64,000 nucleotides of DNA from Hansfordia pulvinata (lineage: Eukaryota; Ascomycota; Sordariomycetes; Xylariales): NCBI GenBank assembly GCA_006538405.1, contig BJKQ01000002.1, positions 3,410,001 through 3,474,000 on the forward strand, in the 5' to 3' direction. The notes under the pieces are model-generated. The model worked only from the letters and a program-made list of their open reading frames with translations. It was not told where the DNA came from and made no database searches. Both the position numbers and the translations under genes were made by a program. This document shows positions 1 to 11,589 of the stretch, piece by piece. Every line of letters begins with the position of its first letter. Within the stretch, counting starts at the first letter, position 1.

Positions 1-1273
1 TGGGAAACAGACAACAGACGGGAGGGCAGATGTGCTCACTTTGTTGTCTCCCCCCTGCCCCTACGCAGATCGCCTCTCCCCCCTAATGCGGCCGAGGTCT
101 GTTTGTCGTGTAGCCATCCAGGTTTAGCTTGGTTTTCCGTGCCTGAGCTGACTTTGGGTAAGGTTCCGACAGCCACCATTCGATGTCTCAGCCAGCTGAA
201 TTCTATCCTTGGACGAGAAAGCAGACAGGCAGGTACTGATACTGTCCTCGAAGCCTCGCCCTCGTCGTCGGCATGAGAGCATAAATTAAAAGCAGGGACT
301 TTCTTCTGGCCCTCCCGCGCTCTGCGCCTCCCCAACTTGTCTATGCCCGTCCCCGCTGGGATCGACCGACAAGATCCATCGATTGACACGTGAGACCTCG
401 GCCACCCTCGTACGAGTACTCCCCAGCCATAGATAGCCCTGCCCCATATTTTAACGTGTCGTCGGGCGTGCTTCTCAGCATGCATGGGACGGAGCGCTCA
501 CTTACACGTAAATGATATCGTATGGCATGGCCTTTGACGAAAAATCCATCATAGTCTGTCACGGCTGAGATCTGCTCTTCCCGAGACTGCAGGAGTACGA
601 CTCAAGGCCGTCAAGAGAGTACATATGTAAGACAGCAGGTAACTACTCGTAGACCAAGGAGAAGCATACCTAAATCGAGAAGCATGGCTGGCCCTATCAT
701 TCAGACAAGCTCACACTTCCTTCCCACCAGTTTGCCAAGATTCGCGAGGCAGTCAACCCCAGTCGCAAGACGCCTTCTCGGGAGCTTGATGTCGATCCGA
801 CGCTGTTGCACGTGACCGCAATGGCTAGCCAGCATCGCTGGCCTCAAGGCGGGAGCATGGCATCAGATGAATAGAAGATGAAGCCAGAGTGAAGGGTGCA
901 GCTTCCATTGCCCTGAGAGACGCGCCTTCCTCTATGATGCGTCGATTCTCAATTCAACTACCTATGTACATTGCTACCTCGACCTACGGTACGGTACATG
1001 CAGGCAGGGACAGATCCTCAGGTCAACGTGCCGAGTCGAGTCTACGACCTGCGCGACAGCATTGTCACCATCGTCGCCAACAAAACGCCTCTCTCTATTC
1101 AAGTATCCAAGGCGATCATGCATTTTGTAAAAGCCACAATGAAAGACTTATGATACCCTTCCACCACTCGCTATTCGACTTTGCTCAATGCTCCAACAAC
1201 CCCCGTTCTTCCTCCTGATCTCTGCGTCTGCCCTGGCTCTGCTTCGACTTGGGCTCGCTGGCCCGCCGTCGTC
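1..1273. other. Intergenic / upstream region with one exon-like fragment
   Basis: No complete gene is supported here. Open frames on both strands lack conserved features and splice logic. Copies of the dispersed octamer TACTCGTA lie at 411-418 and 644-651. An exon-like stretch at 731-874 is listed separately. The last few hundred bases presumably hold the promoter and leader of the deadenylase gene that follows. Confidence 0.5.
731..874 (+). other. Possible terminal exon or gene remnant
   Basis: A pyrimidine-rich tract ending in CAG (about 713-730) is followed by 47 codons closed by TAG at 872-874. The reading begins FAKIREAVNPSRK and continues with RELDVDP and LLHVTAM, which has coding-like composition. 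There is no ATG, and I could not connect it to convincing upstream exons, so it may be the last exon of a gene lying mostly left of the window or a degraded copy. I do not recognise the family. The splice acceptor and composition are seen; that it is coding is inference. Confidence 0.25.
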
Positions 1274-3208
1274 ATGGACGTCACTCGGCACAACTTCTAC
1301 CAACACCTCCCTTTCATGCTCCAATTGGCGGCGAAGGCCCGATTCGTATCTATCGATCTGGAGATGAGTGGCATCCGCTTGAACTCTACCGACCCCTCGC
1401 CTGGTAAACAGACCGCCCAAGACGCCTACGATAAGGCGAGGAGAGCCGCCCAGACTTTCGTCCCTCTCCAAGTCGGTATCACGTTCTGCCACCTGGATGA
1501 GCATTCAGGTACGTCGGGTTTGATGCGACGACCCAGTCAAAGCTTCTCTGACCACGGCTCAGGCTACTTCAAATTGACGACTTTCAACATATCCGTCTCT
1601 CCTGGGTTCCCGAGAACGACCTCGAAAATCTCAGACACCTTGGCCCGTAGGCTCGACCGCTGCGTCGGCTTCTCCATTGGCACCCTGGACTTTCTCGCGG
1701 AAAACGGTTTCAAAATCCAGAAGAGTCTTGACGATGGAGTGCCTTATCTGAGCCGTTGCGAGGACAAGACGGCGCTCCGCATTCTTGAAACAGAACGCCC
1801 GGAGAGAACTCCATACAGCATCTCGGGCCAGAATCGCAAGTATCAGACCTTCCATCAGACCACGCTATCTTATATAGAGAGGATGCTGTCATGGTACCGC
1901 GCACATTATCCAGGCAATCCCGCCGGCGGTCAAGCGATACGGCCCATCTTCATCTCGGCTCCGTTCGGAGAGTCTTTGGATCCCATACAGTTGAAGATCA
2001 TTCATGACATTGTGCAAGACAAACTTCCTGACTCTGTCTGCCTCACACATTACGGTATAGTCAGGACCCCAGCAGCCGTGCAGGTGGTAATAAACTCCAT
2101 GCCACCACCAGAGGCCGTCAGTCCTGCGGTAGACGACGTCAGCGCTCTCAGAGGTCAGTTTCCAGTACAGCTCCATCGGCAGTCAGTGGCCAGCTACTAA
2201 TTCAGGGGCAGGTCTGCGCTACCTCTTTGAAGCTTTGAGCGGAAACATTGGGTCGCTTTCTGATGTGGAGATCGGATGGTCTCGCAGGCCCGAGGGCGAG
2301 TTCACCAAGACCTTCAGCAAGGCTACATGCCCGAAAGCTCTGAAAGGCTCCCCTCGCGTACTGGTGGGGCACAATGTTCTGTGCGATCTGGCTTTCATAT
2401 ATGAGAAATTCTTCGCTCCCCTGCCTGAGGACCTCGGTTCGTTTGTCCAAGAGATCCGGAAGCTATTCCCATGCATCGTGGATACCAAGTACCTGGCTTT
2501 TCGAGCCAATCCAGCCGCCCAGTACGACTCACTTTCAGCTTTGTATGCAAAATGGTCTGCGATACCACGGCCTGTGATCTCCTCGGCGGCACGCAACTAC
2601 AGCTACAATGAGCCAAAGTTGCACGAGGCCGGACATGACAGTCAGTGCCCTGCTCGTGCTGCGCCTCATTCGGGTTGGCATTCAATCATCAGCAGGACTA
2701 ACTTTCCGCAGGCCAAATTACAGCGACGGTCTTCTGCCGATTAGGTTCCTACTTGGTTGACACCCAAATGGACCGCCACGCAGTTGACAAAACCGTTTAC
2801 GCCCAGCTAGGGCCCAACAATACTAGGTAGGCGGGCTGTTCAGTCATGACCCAGGCATCTGTGAATCGTCCGCAAGAGTCAGAGGGCCCCCAAGCTAATC
2901 ACTCTCATCTTTTCAGTCAAAAGACCAGCCTCCTTGACGAAGCACCCGATGAGGACGGTCGCCTCCTTGCGGGCTATGTGCCACTTGCACCGACCTCCAG
3001 CAGCACGGGGGTCGCAAGCGAGCGAGAGGGGCGGAAGCCCGAAGCCAGCAGAAGCACTAGCGAGAGAGCGTCGAAGCAACCTCCAGGTAGCTCCTTGTCG
3101 ATGCCAGAAGGGCCCAAGACCTCCCCAGATCTTCTGGTGGGGAAGATATGTGTTATTTACGGGAACAAAATCCCGCTCGGGCGAGGCCTGGTGATCGATG
3201 TGAATTGA
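1274..3208 (+). CDS. PARN/CAF1-family poly(A)-specific 3'-exoribonuclease
   Basis: Five exons are proposed: 1274-1508, 1563-2153, 2206-2640, 2712-2826 and 2917-3208, giving about 555 aa. Introns are 54, 52, 71 and 90 nt, all GT-AG. The DEDDh nuclease motifs are visible: D28 and E30 in SIDLEMSG, the third Asp in GHNVLCDLAFIYE, and His/Asp in HEAGHDS. The stretch PCIVDTKYLA is typical of PARN-like enzymes. The family removes poly(A) tails or trims RNA 3' ends. Intron 1 is a multiple of three without a stop, so retention would still give an open frame. The tail after about residue 460 is Ser-rich and poorly conserved. The start was chosen because MDVTRHNFY places the first catalytic motif at the usual distance. 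The exact biological substrate is unknown. Confidence 0.88.
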
Positions 3209-3696
3209 AGCGGCCAAGAGGAGCGTTGGCCCTCTTCGTGCGCCTCGAAAGTGTCGCCGAGGGTATCAATCATCGGGCCCGGTAGACGCAGTTGGCAGCC
3301 TCCAGGATGATGCGGCGCCAGTTCGCACAGCAAATTAGGTAGTTGAATATCCCAAAGACGGACCAGAGTCCTTCCAGCGTTGTTTATAGAGTAACAGCAA
3401 ATCAATTCATCGCTATCTTTCGAGCCTTCGCACCCCCACGGCCATTGGTGAGGCAATGATTTGGTACAAGGGGTGCATATCCTCTTACAAGCACATGAGT
3501 ACTTAAATGGCAAGTTTCGTGGCCACCTCTTCCGCCTGCCCCTCGTGCACTTAGGACTGGGCCTGGAATATGTCGTCTGAAAGAGCGAGCCTCAAGAGTA
3601 CCTCCGCCACATATTGACTGACCCTCACGACTTCGAGCGGTCTATAAATCTCCTGGAAGGGTCCACTTGGCCAGGTCTGCTCGCACTCGGTCCGCA
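3209..3696. other. Convergent intergenic spacer
   Basis: This is the 3'-to-3' gap between the deadenylase (+) and the PEX11-family gene (-). It should hold both transcript ends. I see no gene or clear repeat. Confidence 0.6.
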
Positions 3697-4722
3697 TTAT
3701 GCCGTATCCCGCCATAGGTCGCGCATCTTGATGATGCCGGGGATGCTGCCCAGCGCGCCGATGAGCATCTCGCCCGCGAAGCCCTGGTCCATGCTCCAAT
3801 GCACCGTGAGCGGGGCCCAGGCGACATTGCGCGCGAGATTCTTGCGCCAGGAGTCGTTCCACTCGAGCTCCTCGGCCTCGACCTGGGCGACGGACTTCTC
3901 CTCGCCGGCGGATCCCAGGCGCTCGGCGCGCGACCGGCTCGATCGCCGCAGCGAGTCGCGCAGGAGGCGGCCGATCTCGATGAAGACGAAAGTGCCCCAC
4001 GCGCGCGCCGCCCACTTCGCCGTGAGCGCCTGCGTCGCAGGCTCCCACCCCAGAACCCCCTTCGCGGAGAGATAGGCGCCGTTCTCGAGCGCCTGGAAGG
4101 CAACGCACGACACCAGCTGCACCCAGGCGACGGCGGTGCCCACGGGGTCCGCCGCGGCGAGAGCCCGCGGCTGGCGGAGCAAGCCCCGGCCCCAGAAATA
4201 CATGGGCAGCAGACCGAACAAGCGCAGGAGTGTACGGAACTCGCTGGTCAGCGACCCGAGGGCCTTGAGGCGCTTGGCTAGTGTAAGGAGGGCGGCGGTG
4301 CCAGATGACGGCAGGAGACGGTTGGCGGACGTCGTGGCGAAGATGAGGGTGGCCGAGGGTGGCAGGGCGCTGGCCAGAGCAAGTAGCCTCTGAGCACTGC
4401 GCTCGAGGGCCGGGCGGACGACCTTCTCGATGCCGCCAGCACTCAGGCGCGCCGTGTAGCAGACAACCAGCAGCAAAGTGTCGATTCCGGCCGGGGTGGC
4501 GAGGCACCGCTGCAGGTGCTCCATGAAGCCGTCGATGCCCTTGGGCGCTCCAGCGATGAGCCTGCCAATTGACGATGACGCACGGCCCACTGGTGCGGGC
4601 TTCGCGGCGGGCGCCGGCGGAGCCGCCGAGGTCGGGACCGGCTGGCCTGAGGGCAAATCGGTGACTGCGGGAGCCTGCTCATCCGTGGCCATGGCGGCGG
4701 GGGCTTTCTCTTCGGTGGCCAT
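3697..4722 (-). CDS. PEX11-family peroxisomal membrane protein (PEX11C-like)
   Basis: One uninterrupted exon encodes 341 aa from the ATG at 4722. The N-terminus to about residue 50 is Ala/Pro-rich and probably disordered. The body carries PEX11-type features: a helix with IDGFMEHLQRCLATPAGID, then YTARLS, LTSEFRTLLRLFGLLPMYFW, and a C-terminal hydrophobic stretch with AGEMLIGALGSIPGIIKMRDLW. PEX11 proteins elongate peroxisomal membranes during division, and fungi have several paralogues. An upstream in-frame start would add 55 residues without family character, so MATEEKAP is preferred. The gene is convergent with the deadenylase. A large opposite-frame open reading frame over the same DNA is a GC shadow. 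Family assignment is firm; the paralogue is inferred. Confidence 0.85.
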   Translation of the reverse strand: MATEEKAPAAMATDEQAPAVTDLPSGQPVPTSAAPPAPAAKPAPVGRASSSIGRLIAGAPKGIDGFMEHLQRCLATPAGIDTLLLVVCYTARLSAGGIEKVVRPALERSAQRLLALASALPPSATLIFATTSANRLLPSSGTAALLTLAKRLKALGSLTSEFRTLLRLFGLLPMYFWGRGLLRQPRALAAADPVGTAVAWVQLVSCVAFQALENGAYLSAKGVLGWEPATQALTAKWAARAWGTFVFIEIGRLLRDSLRRSSRSRAERLGSAGEEKSVAQVEAEELEWNDSWRKNLARNVAWAPLTVHWSMDQGFAGEMLIGALGSIPGIIKMRDLWRDTA

Positions 4723-6232
4723 GATGAAGCGGTCGCAGAGCAAAGTACGAGTATTCGGGTCCGGTGTCGCGTTGCAAGATGCGAGCGTGCTGTGGGGGGC
4801 CTGCCGTTCTGTGCTCGAATAGAGTGGAGATCGGCCGGGTTGCCGGCGAAGGTGCTGAGGACCCGTCGGGAAGTCAGGGAGCGACAATCTTCTGTATCGC
4901 GGCCAGGAGAGTTGACGTCAAGGCAGCGATGACAGTGAGTGAATGAGATGTATAATGTACGGATCCTGTCACCGTAGATTGGCTTGACGAGAAGGCCGAC
5001 TCGCGAGACGAGACAAACTGGAGGGGCGATGTTGGCAGGCGCTGGGCGATCTTCACATGGGGCCGGACCAACGGGAGGAGGGTCAATTGTGATACGGCGA
5101 GAGAAAGAGGCCGGCCATGGGACTCACCCAGGAAGATAGCTATGTGCTAGTCGCTGCTTTCGTAAGCTTGCAGGCTGTCAGCCAGGTACCAACCTACTCG
5201 AGAGCTGGCAGGTTGACAGACGGCGGCGGCGGCGGTGCTAGACAAGGAGGAACGGAAGCAAGCGTGTGGAGGTCGGGAAGTCGAGCCTGTTTGGTGGAAG
5301 CGGCAGCAGCATACTCGTGGTACGAGTACTCGTAGCATCGGGCCAGAGCCGACGGGTGAACAGGCAGCGAGCCGCCCGCGGGTTTCTGCGTGGCGTGAGG
5401 GTGCTGGGCGTGGGCGGTCCACCAACGTGCCTCGGCTTGGTGGCCGCGGATCAGCACAGCACATCGGCTCAGGGAGCGCTGCAGGCATCCGGGCTTTCCA
5501 CGCGCGCGAACATCGTTGCCTCCGGACCTCGGGCGTTTTAACCTGGATAGTGGGCTGAGGATCGGCTTTCTTCCCTCTCGCCCGAAGCGGCACCGCAGCT
5601 GGTGCTGGGTTGGTGGGGCCTGACTGTGGAGTGTGGGGTTTGCATCCGTTGGTGGTTCCGTAGGGACGAGTAGTTAGAGGGGAGCGAAGCCAAGGACACG
5701 GGCATCGTGAGCGGCGGTCAGTCTTTGGCATCCACGCAGCGATGGTGGTGAATTGTGTGTCGCGTTATTAGAGGGAAGATAGAAGGCCACTCGAACCGGG
5801 TTCTTCAACATTTCTGCCTACATGTACCTCATCGTTGCCCACGGCAAGCTGCGGAAGGCGCTGTGCGACCAGTCGCACTTTCCGTATGCTACGAGTACAC
5901 CACACCACAATATTGAGTGCAGCAGCCTCCATGTCCATGTCCAGTGCGACATGACTGGACTGCTAATTTCATACCTGAGAAACCCCGATATTAGCGACCA
6001 CCTATGCTATTAAGAGATTTTCGGAGCGTGAGCCTGGCCCTTCCCGGGTGTACATGTGCGAATTGATCTTGAATGTGAGAGCGTGTGCACCAACGCGACT
6101 TTCTTGACCATCATCATACTCGCACACTGGGGACGCGGTGCGCGAGTTCTGTTTGGACTGTCTACTGATGACTCGACCAAAGTGCACTTCGCACCATCAC
6201 CAGCCAGTCCTGTGGCCTCTCTTCAGAGACAA
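4723..6232. other. Intergenic region upstream of the PEX11-family gene
   Basis: No gene is supported. It holds a perfect 14-bp palindrome TACGAGTACTCGTA at 5321-5334, another octamer copy at 5890-5897, and a short GGC-type run near 5222-5235. The part next to 4722 is presumably the PEX11-family promoter and leader; the part next to 6232 is the 3' end of the kinase gene. Confidence 0.5.
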
Positions 6233-7528
6233 CTATGCCACCTGGCTGAACAGACATGAGAGCTCGCCACTGTTGAACCAGGCTCGATCTTTGTTCCAGC
6301 CGTGTTGTATGAGGTCCCTGCCCCGGATGGCGACCTGCTCGACCTGCTCCGGCGTGCCCCAGCCCGCGACCATCGTTCCAAAGCACACCAGATGACACCC
6401 GACCTGGATGGCCGTCCGGAACGCAAAGTCCTCGCTTACCCGGCCGTACGCCTCGACGAGGCCGCGTATCATCCCCAGGCCGGCCGGGATCGACCTGAAC
6501 AGCCACAGCTCGTACATCTCGGCAACCATCTGGCCCAGGTCGAGACTGGGCACGCCCAGCTGGGCCTGTTCCCAGTCCACCACGAAGACCGGGACGTCCT
6601 CGCCCGCCTTCGCCGGCGTGGTTGGCAGCAGTACGCTTGAATTGGTGCGGGTCAGTCTCTGAAATAGTGACTGGAACGGCGACGGTACACCCGTTGTGGG
6701 AGGCAAGGGGCTGCTTACTTCCCGGTCCAAAAGTCGCCATGGATCACTGTGAGCTTGCTGGCGTCCTTGAGCTCGTCGATGCCCATCTGCTTGACCCGCT
6801 CGAAGACGCCGCGGGCATCGCCCAGGGCCGCGGGGAACTGGTCGATGCGCTCGAGCAGCCAGTCAAAGTTGATCATGTGCTTCAGCTTCTGCATGTCGCC
6901 GGCCTTGGTCTCCAGCTCCTGGCGCAGCTCTGCGCGCTGCGTCTCGTGAAACCGCTTCAGCCATCGCCCCAGGGCGGCGCCGAGGCCGAAGCAGCGGGTC
7001 TCCGACATGTGCGAGCCCGGCGCTGCGTGATACCCCAAGGCGTAGTTCTTCAGATCGATGCCGTCAGAGAGATACTCCTGGATCTGGGTGCAGTTGGTCG
7101 GGCTGAAGTGTAGCAGCTCCGGCGTCCGCACGAGGAACTGTCCGGAACGGAGCGAGTCCGCTGGCGCCGGCGCTGGCGACGAGTTGGCTGAAAGCTCCTT
7201 CAAGCAGTGCACCTCAATCTCCTGCCATCTTGTTGTCAGCACGTGGGTGACTTCCCAAGCCCAAGAAGGGTGCCGGCGCTGGCATGTGGGCCCACCATAC
7301 ACATCGCAGCAGAGTGAGCTTGAAGTTGGGGTTGCTCGCGAGGAAGTTCTCGCCGTGCTTCACGAGGACTCTGGCAGTGCCGTCGTTCAGAGAGTTAGTG
7401 AGTGTGGCGAGGTAGATGTAGTTGCAGGTCCCGCCGGACAAGACTTTGAGGTCTGAGGCTGCAAAGTCGGTGCCCTCGAGACTCTGGCGCACGCGGGCAG
7501 TGATCTCGTCTGCAGAAGGGGGCGCCAT
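6233..7528 (-). CDS. Aminoglycoside phosphotransferase / choline-kinase-fold protein
   Basis: Three exons, complement of 7301-7528, 6719-7221 and 6636-less exon 6233-6635, encode 377 aa. Introns are 79 nt (7222-7300) and 83 nt (6636-6718, acceptor AAG). The N-lobe has LSGGTCNYIYLA and VLVKHGENFL. The catalytic loop HGDFWTG plus Asn is completed exactly across intron 2. The metal-binding VVDWEQAQLG follows, then an all-helical APH tail. The family phosphorylates small hydroxyl or amino substrates; fungal members are mostly uncharacterised. Splicing was set by the HGDxxxxN motif, which supports the unusual AAG acceptor. Substrate cannot be told from sequence. The gene is divergent from the LrgAB-like gene across about 2.2 kb. 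Confidence 0.85.
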
Positions 7529-9750
7529 GATGGATGGATAGGCAGGATTCGACGATAACTTGCAGTTGCGCAGACAGTCCGCATACACCTGTGACATTTG
7601 TTGTTTTCGGGCTCTGCAATATCTGTGAGAGGCGGCACAACAAAGCAGCACATTGCCAACTTGCCTGCGGTTATATGTTTTCGGGCGACGCATACATTAT
7701 GAGGCATGCACGTACTCTGTGTATACGTACCTACTTTACCTATCTAGGTACCTTATGTAGGTAACCTAATGCATGTGGCAGATAGCTTGCCGTTTCCGTG
7801 ACCGGCCTTGGGCGCCGTCTTTCTGAACGATCAGAACGCAGACAACTGTCCAGGGGAACAGTGGCGGACTCAGAGTGATTCATTCTCTGTCACGACGATA
7901 TCTGTGCTCTGATTGGCTTGCTAATGAGAAGCCTCTCCTCTCCGAACGCAAATCTACTCAGCCCATTGACGGCTGCACTATGGGTGCAGTAGACTCCTTT
8001 TGGCATCATGCAGCCCTCTCGATGCGTGGCGCGTGTGGACGGTTGTCCGCCGTGATAGAACCGTTACGGGCCCGTTCCGTGCTCCAGCGGGTACTCCGTT
8101 ACCCGGAGTCTGGATCTGGACACTCCGGTCATGTCCCTATTGCAGATGACACGACTTGTCCTTGGCCATAGACACTGCCACTGGTCATTTCCGTGGTTAT
8201 GTACCTGCCTTACACCATCATAATTAACTGCTGCTAGAAAGCCGGATGCTTTACGGCTGGAGTTTCTCAGCCGAGCCGCAGCTTTAGCAGTCACATGACT
8301 CACATCCTCCAGAGCGAACATCATGATCCGTCGTGAAGAGGTCTACAGTACACTGAGCAACTCATCTCCAACGAGTGAGGGCATTCTCGAAGTATAGAGT
8401 GACGTCTGGGGCAGAAGCTCGACTCTGCAAGGGCTGTTCATCGCCCTCCACCCCTCACCCCATCTCTATGGAAGGACGGGGGCCGTGCCTTTGAAGGTGC
8501 CCTCCTCGTCGCCCAGGTCGCTGGACGATCCTGCCCAACCTTCAACAGTATTTCCAGTGTTTGTAGCCAATGAAGACGCCCATGTTGCTGACAATGGACC
8601 CTGACGTTCCAAGCCTCTACGTACAAGTAGACGCTGGTTACGTACATGTAGACGCTTGTTGCGTACACGCAGACGCCGGTACCCTGCGATGTACTTTCCC
8701 CCCCTTATGTATTCTCATTGATACAAGCAGCACAGGGGCACGTTCATTGTGCAACGGCTGCCCATCGATCAAGTGATCTCCATTTGAGACATGCGCAACG
8801 GCTTTCTTGAAGCCTTCGTCCATGGCACGTAGCCCTCCCTGGCCAGTCTTCGATTTCCTGCCTGCTGCTGTCGGTGACCCCGTCTGGCTTTGCAGGATCT
8901 ACTCGAACCTGCCAGTGAGCAAGTCAAGATGTTCTCGTTGACTGGCCCTCCTTCAGAGTCGCAAGGCAGCCTCAACGATAACGAAAAAAGAGCAAGTTGG
9001 AAGCTGGAAGATGGCGACTGCTGGAGAACAAACGTATACCCGCAGCACCGCCGGGCTTCCCGCACACTCACATATCGTTGACCCCATCCAGGGGCTCGCG
9101 GGCATCGCCACTGCCAGAACTTGAGCGGACAGCTCGCTGATGTGTTGGTGGTTTCGGCTGGTGGTACTCGAGATGTGCGCAAGGGATCCTTTCCCACAAC
9201 TCTGTGCCGTCGTCTCCCGTCCCTTGTGCGCACAATTCTCTTCTTTGGACCCCTATTGCCGCCGCTCTTCCTGCTTGCGCAAGTAGCCGATTGGATCGAT
9301 TCCCAGTGATCTCACGGAGAGGGCTCATCGAATGTCTCATTGGGGCCGCTCACATCTTGGGAACACCAACACATGGCCGGTGCCCCATCCACGCCACGAG
9401 CCACCGAACCAAGCTTTTTACAGGCGCGGGGGACAATACGAAGCCTCTCCTCGTCTGTCGTTCTCTGGACTTTCGCGTGGCATCGATCGCCAATTGTGTG
9501 TCATCTTCTGGCGATCACTCTCTTATTTCATGGTCAAGCATCCCTCCCTCATGGGATTTTCTCTGGCGATTTCTGACATTTCCCATCAACCGGCTTCACG
9601 AAACACTTTTTGGCTAAAGTTCCCAATCTATCCTCACCCCACCCAATCTTGCTGTGTCCATTGACCCAAGTCCATCACAGAATCCCATCTCATAAAGTTT
9701 GCCTGAAGGCACATCAGCCATCTAGACCCTCGGCCACCCGCCCAATTCAC
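7529..9750. other. Divergent promoter region, kinase (-) and LrgAB-like (+)
   Basis: About 2.2 kb lies between two divergent starts. A cluster of GGTA-type motifs (ctatctaggtacctt, gtaggtaacc) sits at about 7728-7771. Short open frames near 9330-9660 probably lie in the leader of the downstream gene. I see no additional conserved protein. Confidence 0.5.
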
Positions 9751-11589
9751 ATGATGAAACCCCTCACGACAATGACACAGAGGGTCATTGCGCCCTCTTC
9801 GCCGTTCTGGAGATACCGAGACTGCTTTTGGGGGCTGCTGTTCACCTGTCTCGTGCAGTTACTGGTGGTCCCGACACAGCTGTGGCTCGACCGCCGCGGG
9901 ATCAACCTCCCGGCCTCGATGCTGGTCATGCTTCTTCTGCTGCTCTTGCTGGTCGTAGTAAACTACTTCTACAGAGGCTTTGGGCAAGTGTACGCAGCGT
10001 ATCTCAAGGGGCCCGTCGACTTTCTGGGCCGCCACATGTCGTTTGGCTTCGTCACGTCCTTCGTCATGCTCAACAGGGACCACGTCACCGACGCCGCCGA
10101 TATTTGGCGCATCGCGGCCGCTTTCGGTGAGCAGAGCAGCGGTTTTCTTTGGCTTGCCAAGGCCCCTTTATAAACTCGTGTCAGTCCCCCGAGAGTCTAA
10201 TAAGCAGTAGCAATCACCACCTTGCTCAATTACATCACGACCGCCTCCGTCGCCCTGGGCGCCTGCAGTCTGGAGCACAAACTCCGCGGCGGTCCCACGC
10301 CCGACACACCCCCTCCATCGCCAACGGCCGCCGCCGCCGCCGCCATAGCCAGCAAGGCGTGGCCGAGCCACCCGGGAGAAACCTCGGCTTTTGTGAACAC
10401 CGAGCACCGGCCAGGCCCAGTCAGGAGTCTCTCCCATCTGAGCGAGGCTTCCATGGTCGAGTCTCCCCTCGTGCTGGTGTCCGCCAGTCCGGAAAGGGGG
10501 ACCTCACGACCACCACAGCCGCCATCTACCGCCGGCCCCGGCCTGTGCACAGGACCGGTCTGGATCTGTCTTGTACTACTTCTGGCCGTGGGTCTGCCCG
10601 TCAGGCTGGCCAACGGTGAGGACATGCCCCTGGAAGCCCTCTTCTTTACCCTGCTGTGGTTGCTGTCCATGCAGCTGCTGCGGCTCCTGAAGGCCTCGCC
10701 GCCGTGTTGCCCCCGGTGGCCCCGCCTTCGGCCAGTGTTCATCATATGTGCCAACCCGGTGCTGGTCACGTCAGCGCTGGGCTCGGCCTACTTCTGGTCC
10801 AAGACCCGCCTCACCGGCGAGGCCATAGGCGCCGCGCTGGACGCGTTCAGGCGGCACTCGTCCCTGGCCCACGCCGTCGAGGCGGCATCCTCCGCCTCCC
10901 AGCGCACCCGCGGAGGCAGCCTTCTCGCGCAGCTGGGCGGCGGCGACGTGGTCTGCCTCGTGCTCGACGCCGGCATCGTCTCCCTCGGTCCCAAGATGTT
11001 CGAGCACCGGGCGCAGCTGTGGGGAAGCTTCCTGTCAATGTCCCTGGCGTGCTCGTCCATGGCCCTCGCCGGGAGCTTCCTCAACGTCCTGCTCGCCCGC
11101 GCCGTCGGCCTGCGGCCCGCCGACTGCCTCGCGTTCGCCGCCAAGACCGTCACCATCGCCCTGGGCATGCCGGCCATGGAGAGCGTAGGCGGCAGCCCGA
11201 CCCTCGTGAGCGCGTTGTGCATCTTCAGCGGCATGCTGTTTCAGATGTTTGGCGGCCTCGCCCTCGACAGGTTACGCCGCGACCGCAGCGACGAAGACCG
11301 AGGCGGGGCCAGCGTGAGCTCGAGCGACGTCGAGGAGAAGGAGGTCAACGATGATTGCCCGCGGCAGTTGGGGGGAGGCGACAAGCGCCGCACAGAGTCC
11401 CGGGTCGTCGCCACCGGGGTGACCGTGGGCATCAACGCCGCGGCCATGGGAACAGCGCAGCTGATCGAGGAGGGGTCGAGCGCATCGGCGTACGCAGCGC
11501 TATCCATGACCATCTTTGGGGCCACCACAGTAGCTCTGACGGCCGTGCCCGGGATTGCGAGCGCTCTCGTTCAAGTCGCAGGCGGGTAA
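9751..11589 (+). CDS. LrgA-LrgB-like multispanning membrane protein
   Basis: Two exons, 9751-10126 and 10208-11589 (81-nt intron), encode about 585 aa. The N-terminal part has LrgA-like hydrophobic segments (residues about 25-70, including a Leu/Val-rich helix before NYFYRGFG). A disordered Pro/Ser/Ala-rich segment of roughly 90 residues follows (about residues 145-235). The C-terminal half is LrgB-like, with AAKTVTIALGMPAMESVGG followed by LVSALCIFSGMLFQMFG. Bacterial LrgA/LrgB act with murein hydrolases, and the plant fusion PLGG1 exports glycolate/glycerate from plastids; the fungal role is unknown. Two adjacent ATGs (9751, 9754) could start it. A hydrophilic linker at about residues 485-520 splits the last helices. 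Confidence 0.8.

Noticed and set aside
3551..4507. Large alternative minus-strand frame over the PEX11-family gene
   Set aside because: Arg/Gly/Pro-rich and without family motifs; it is a shadow of the PEX11 frame.
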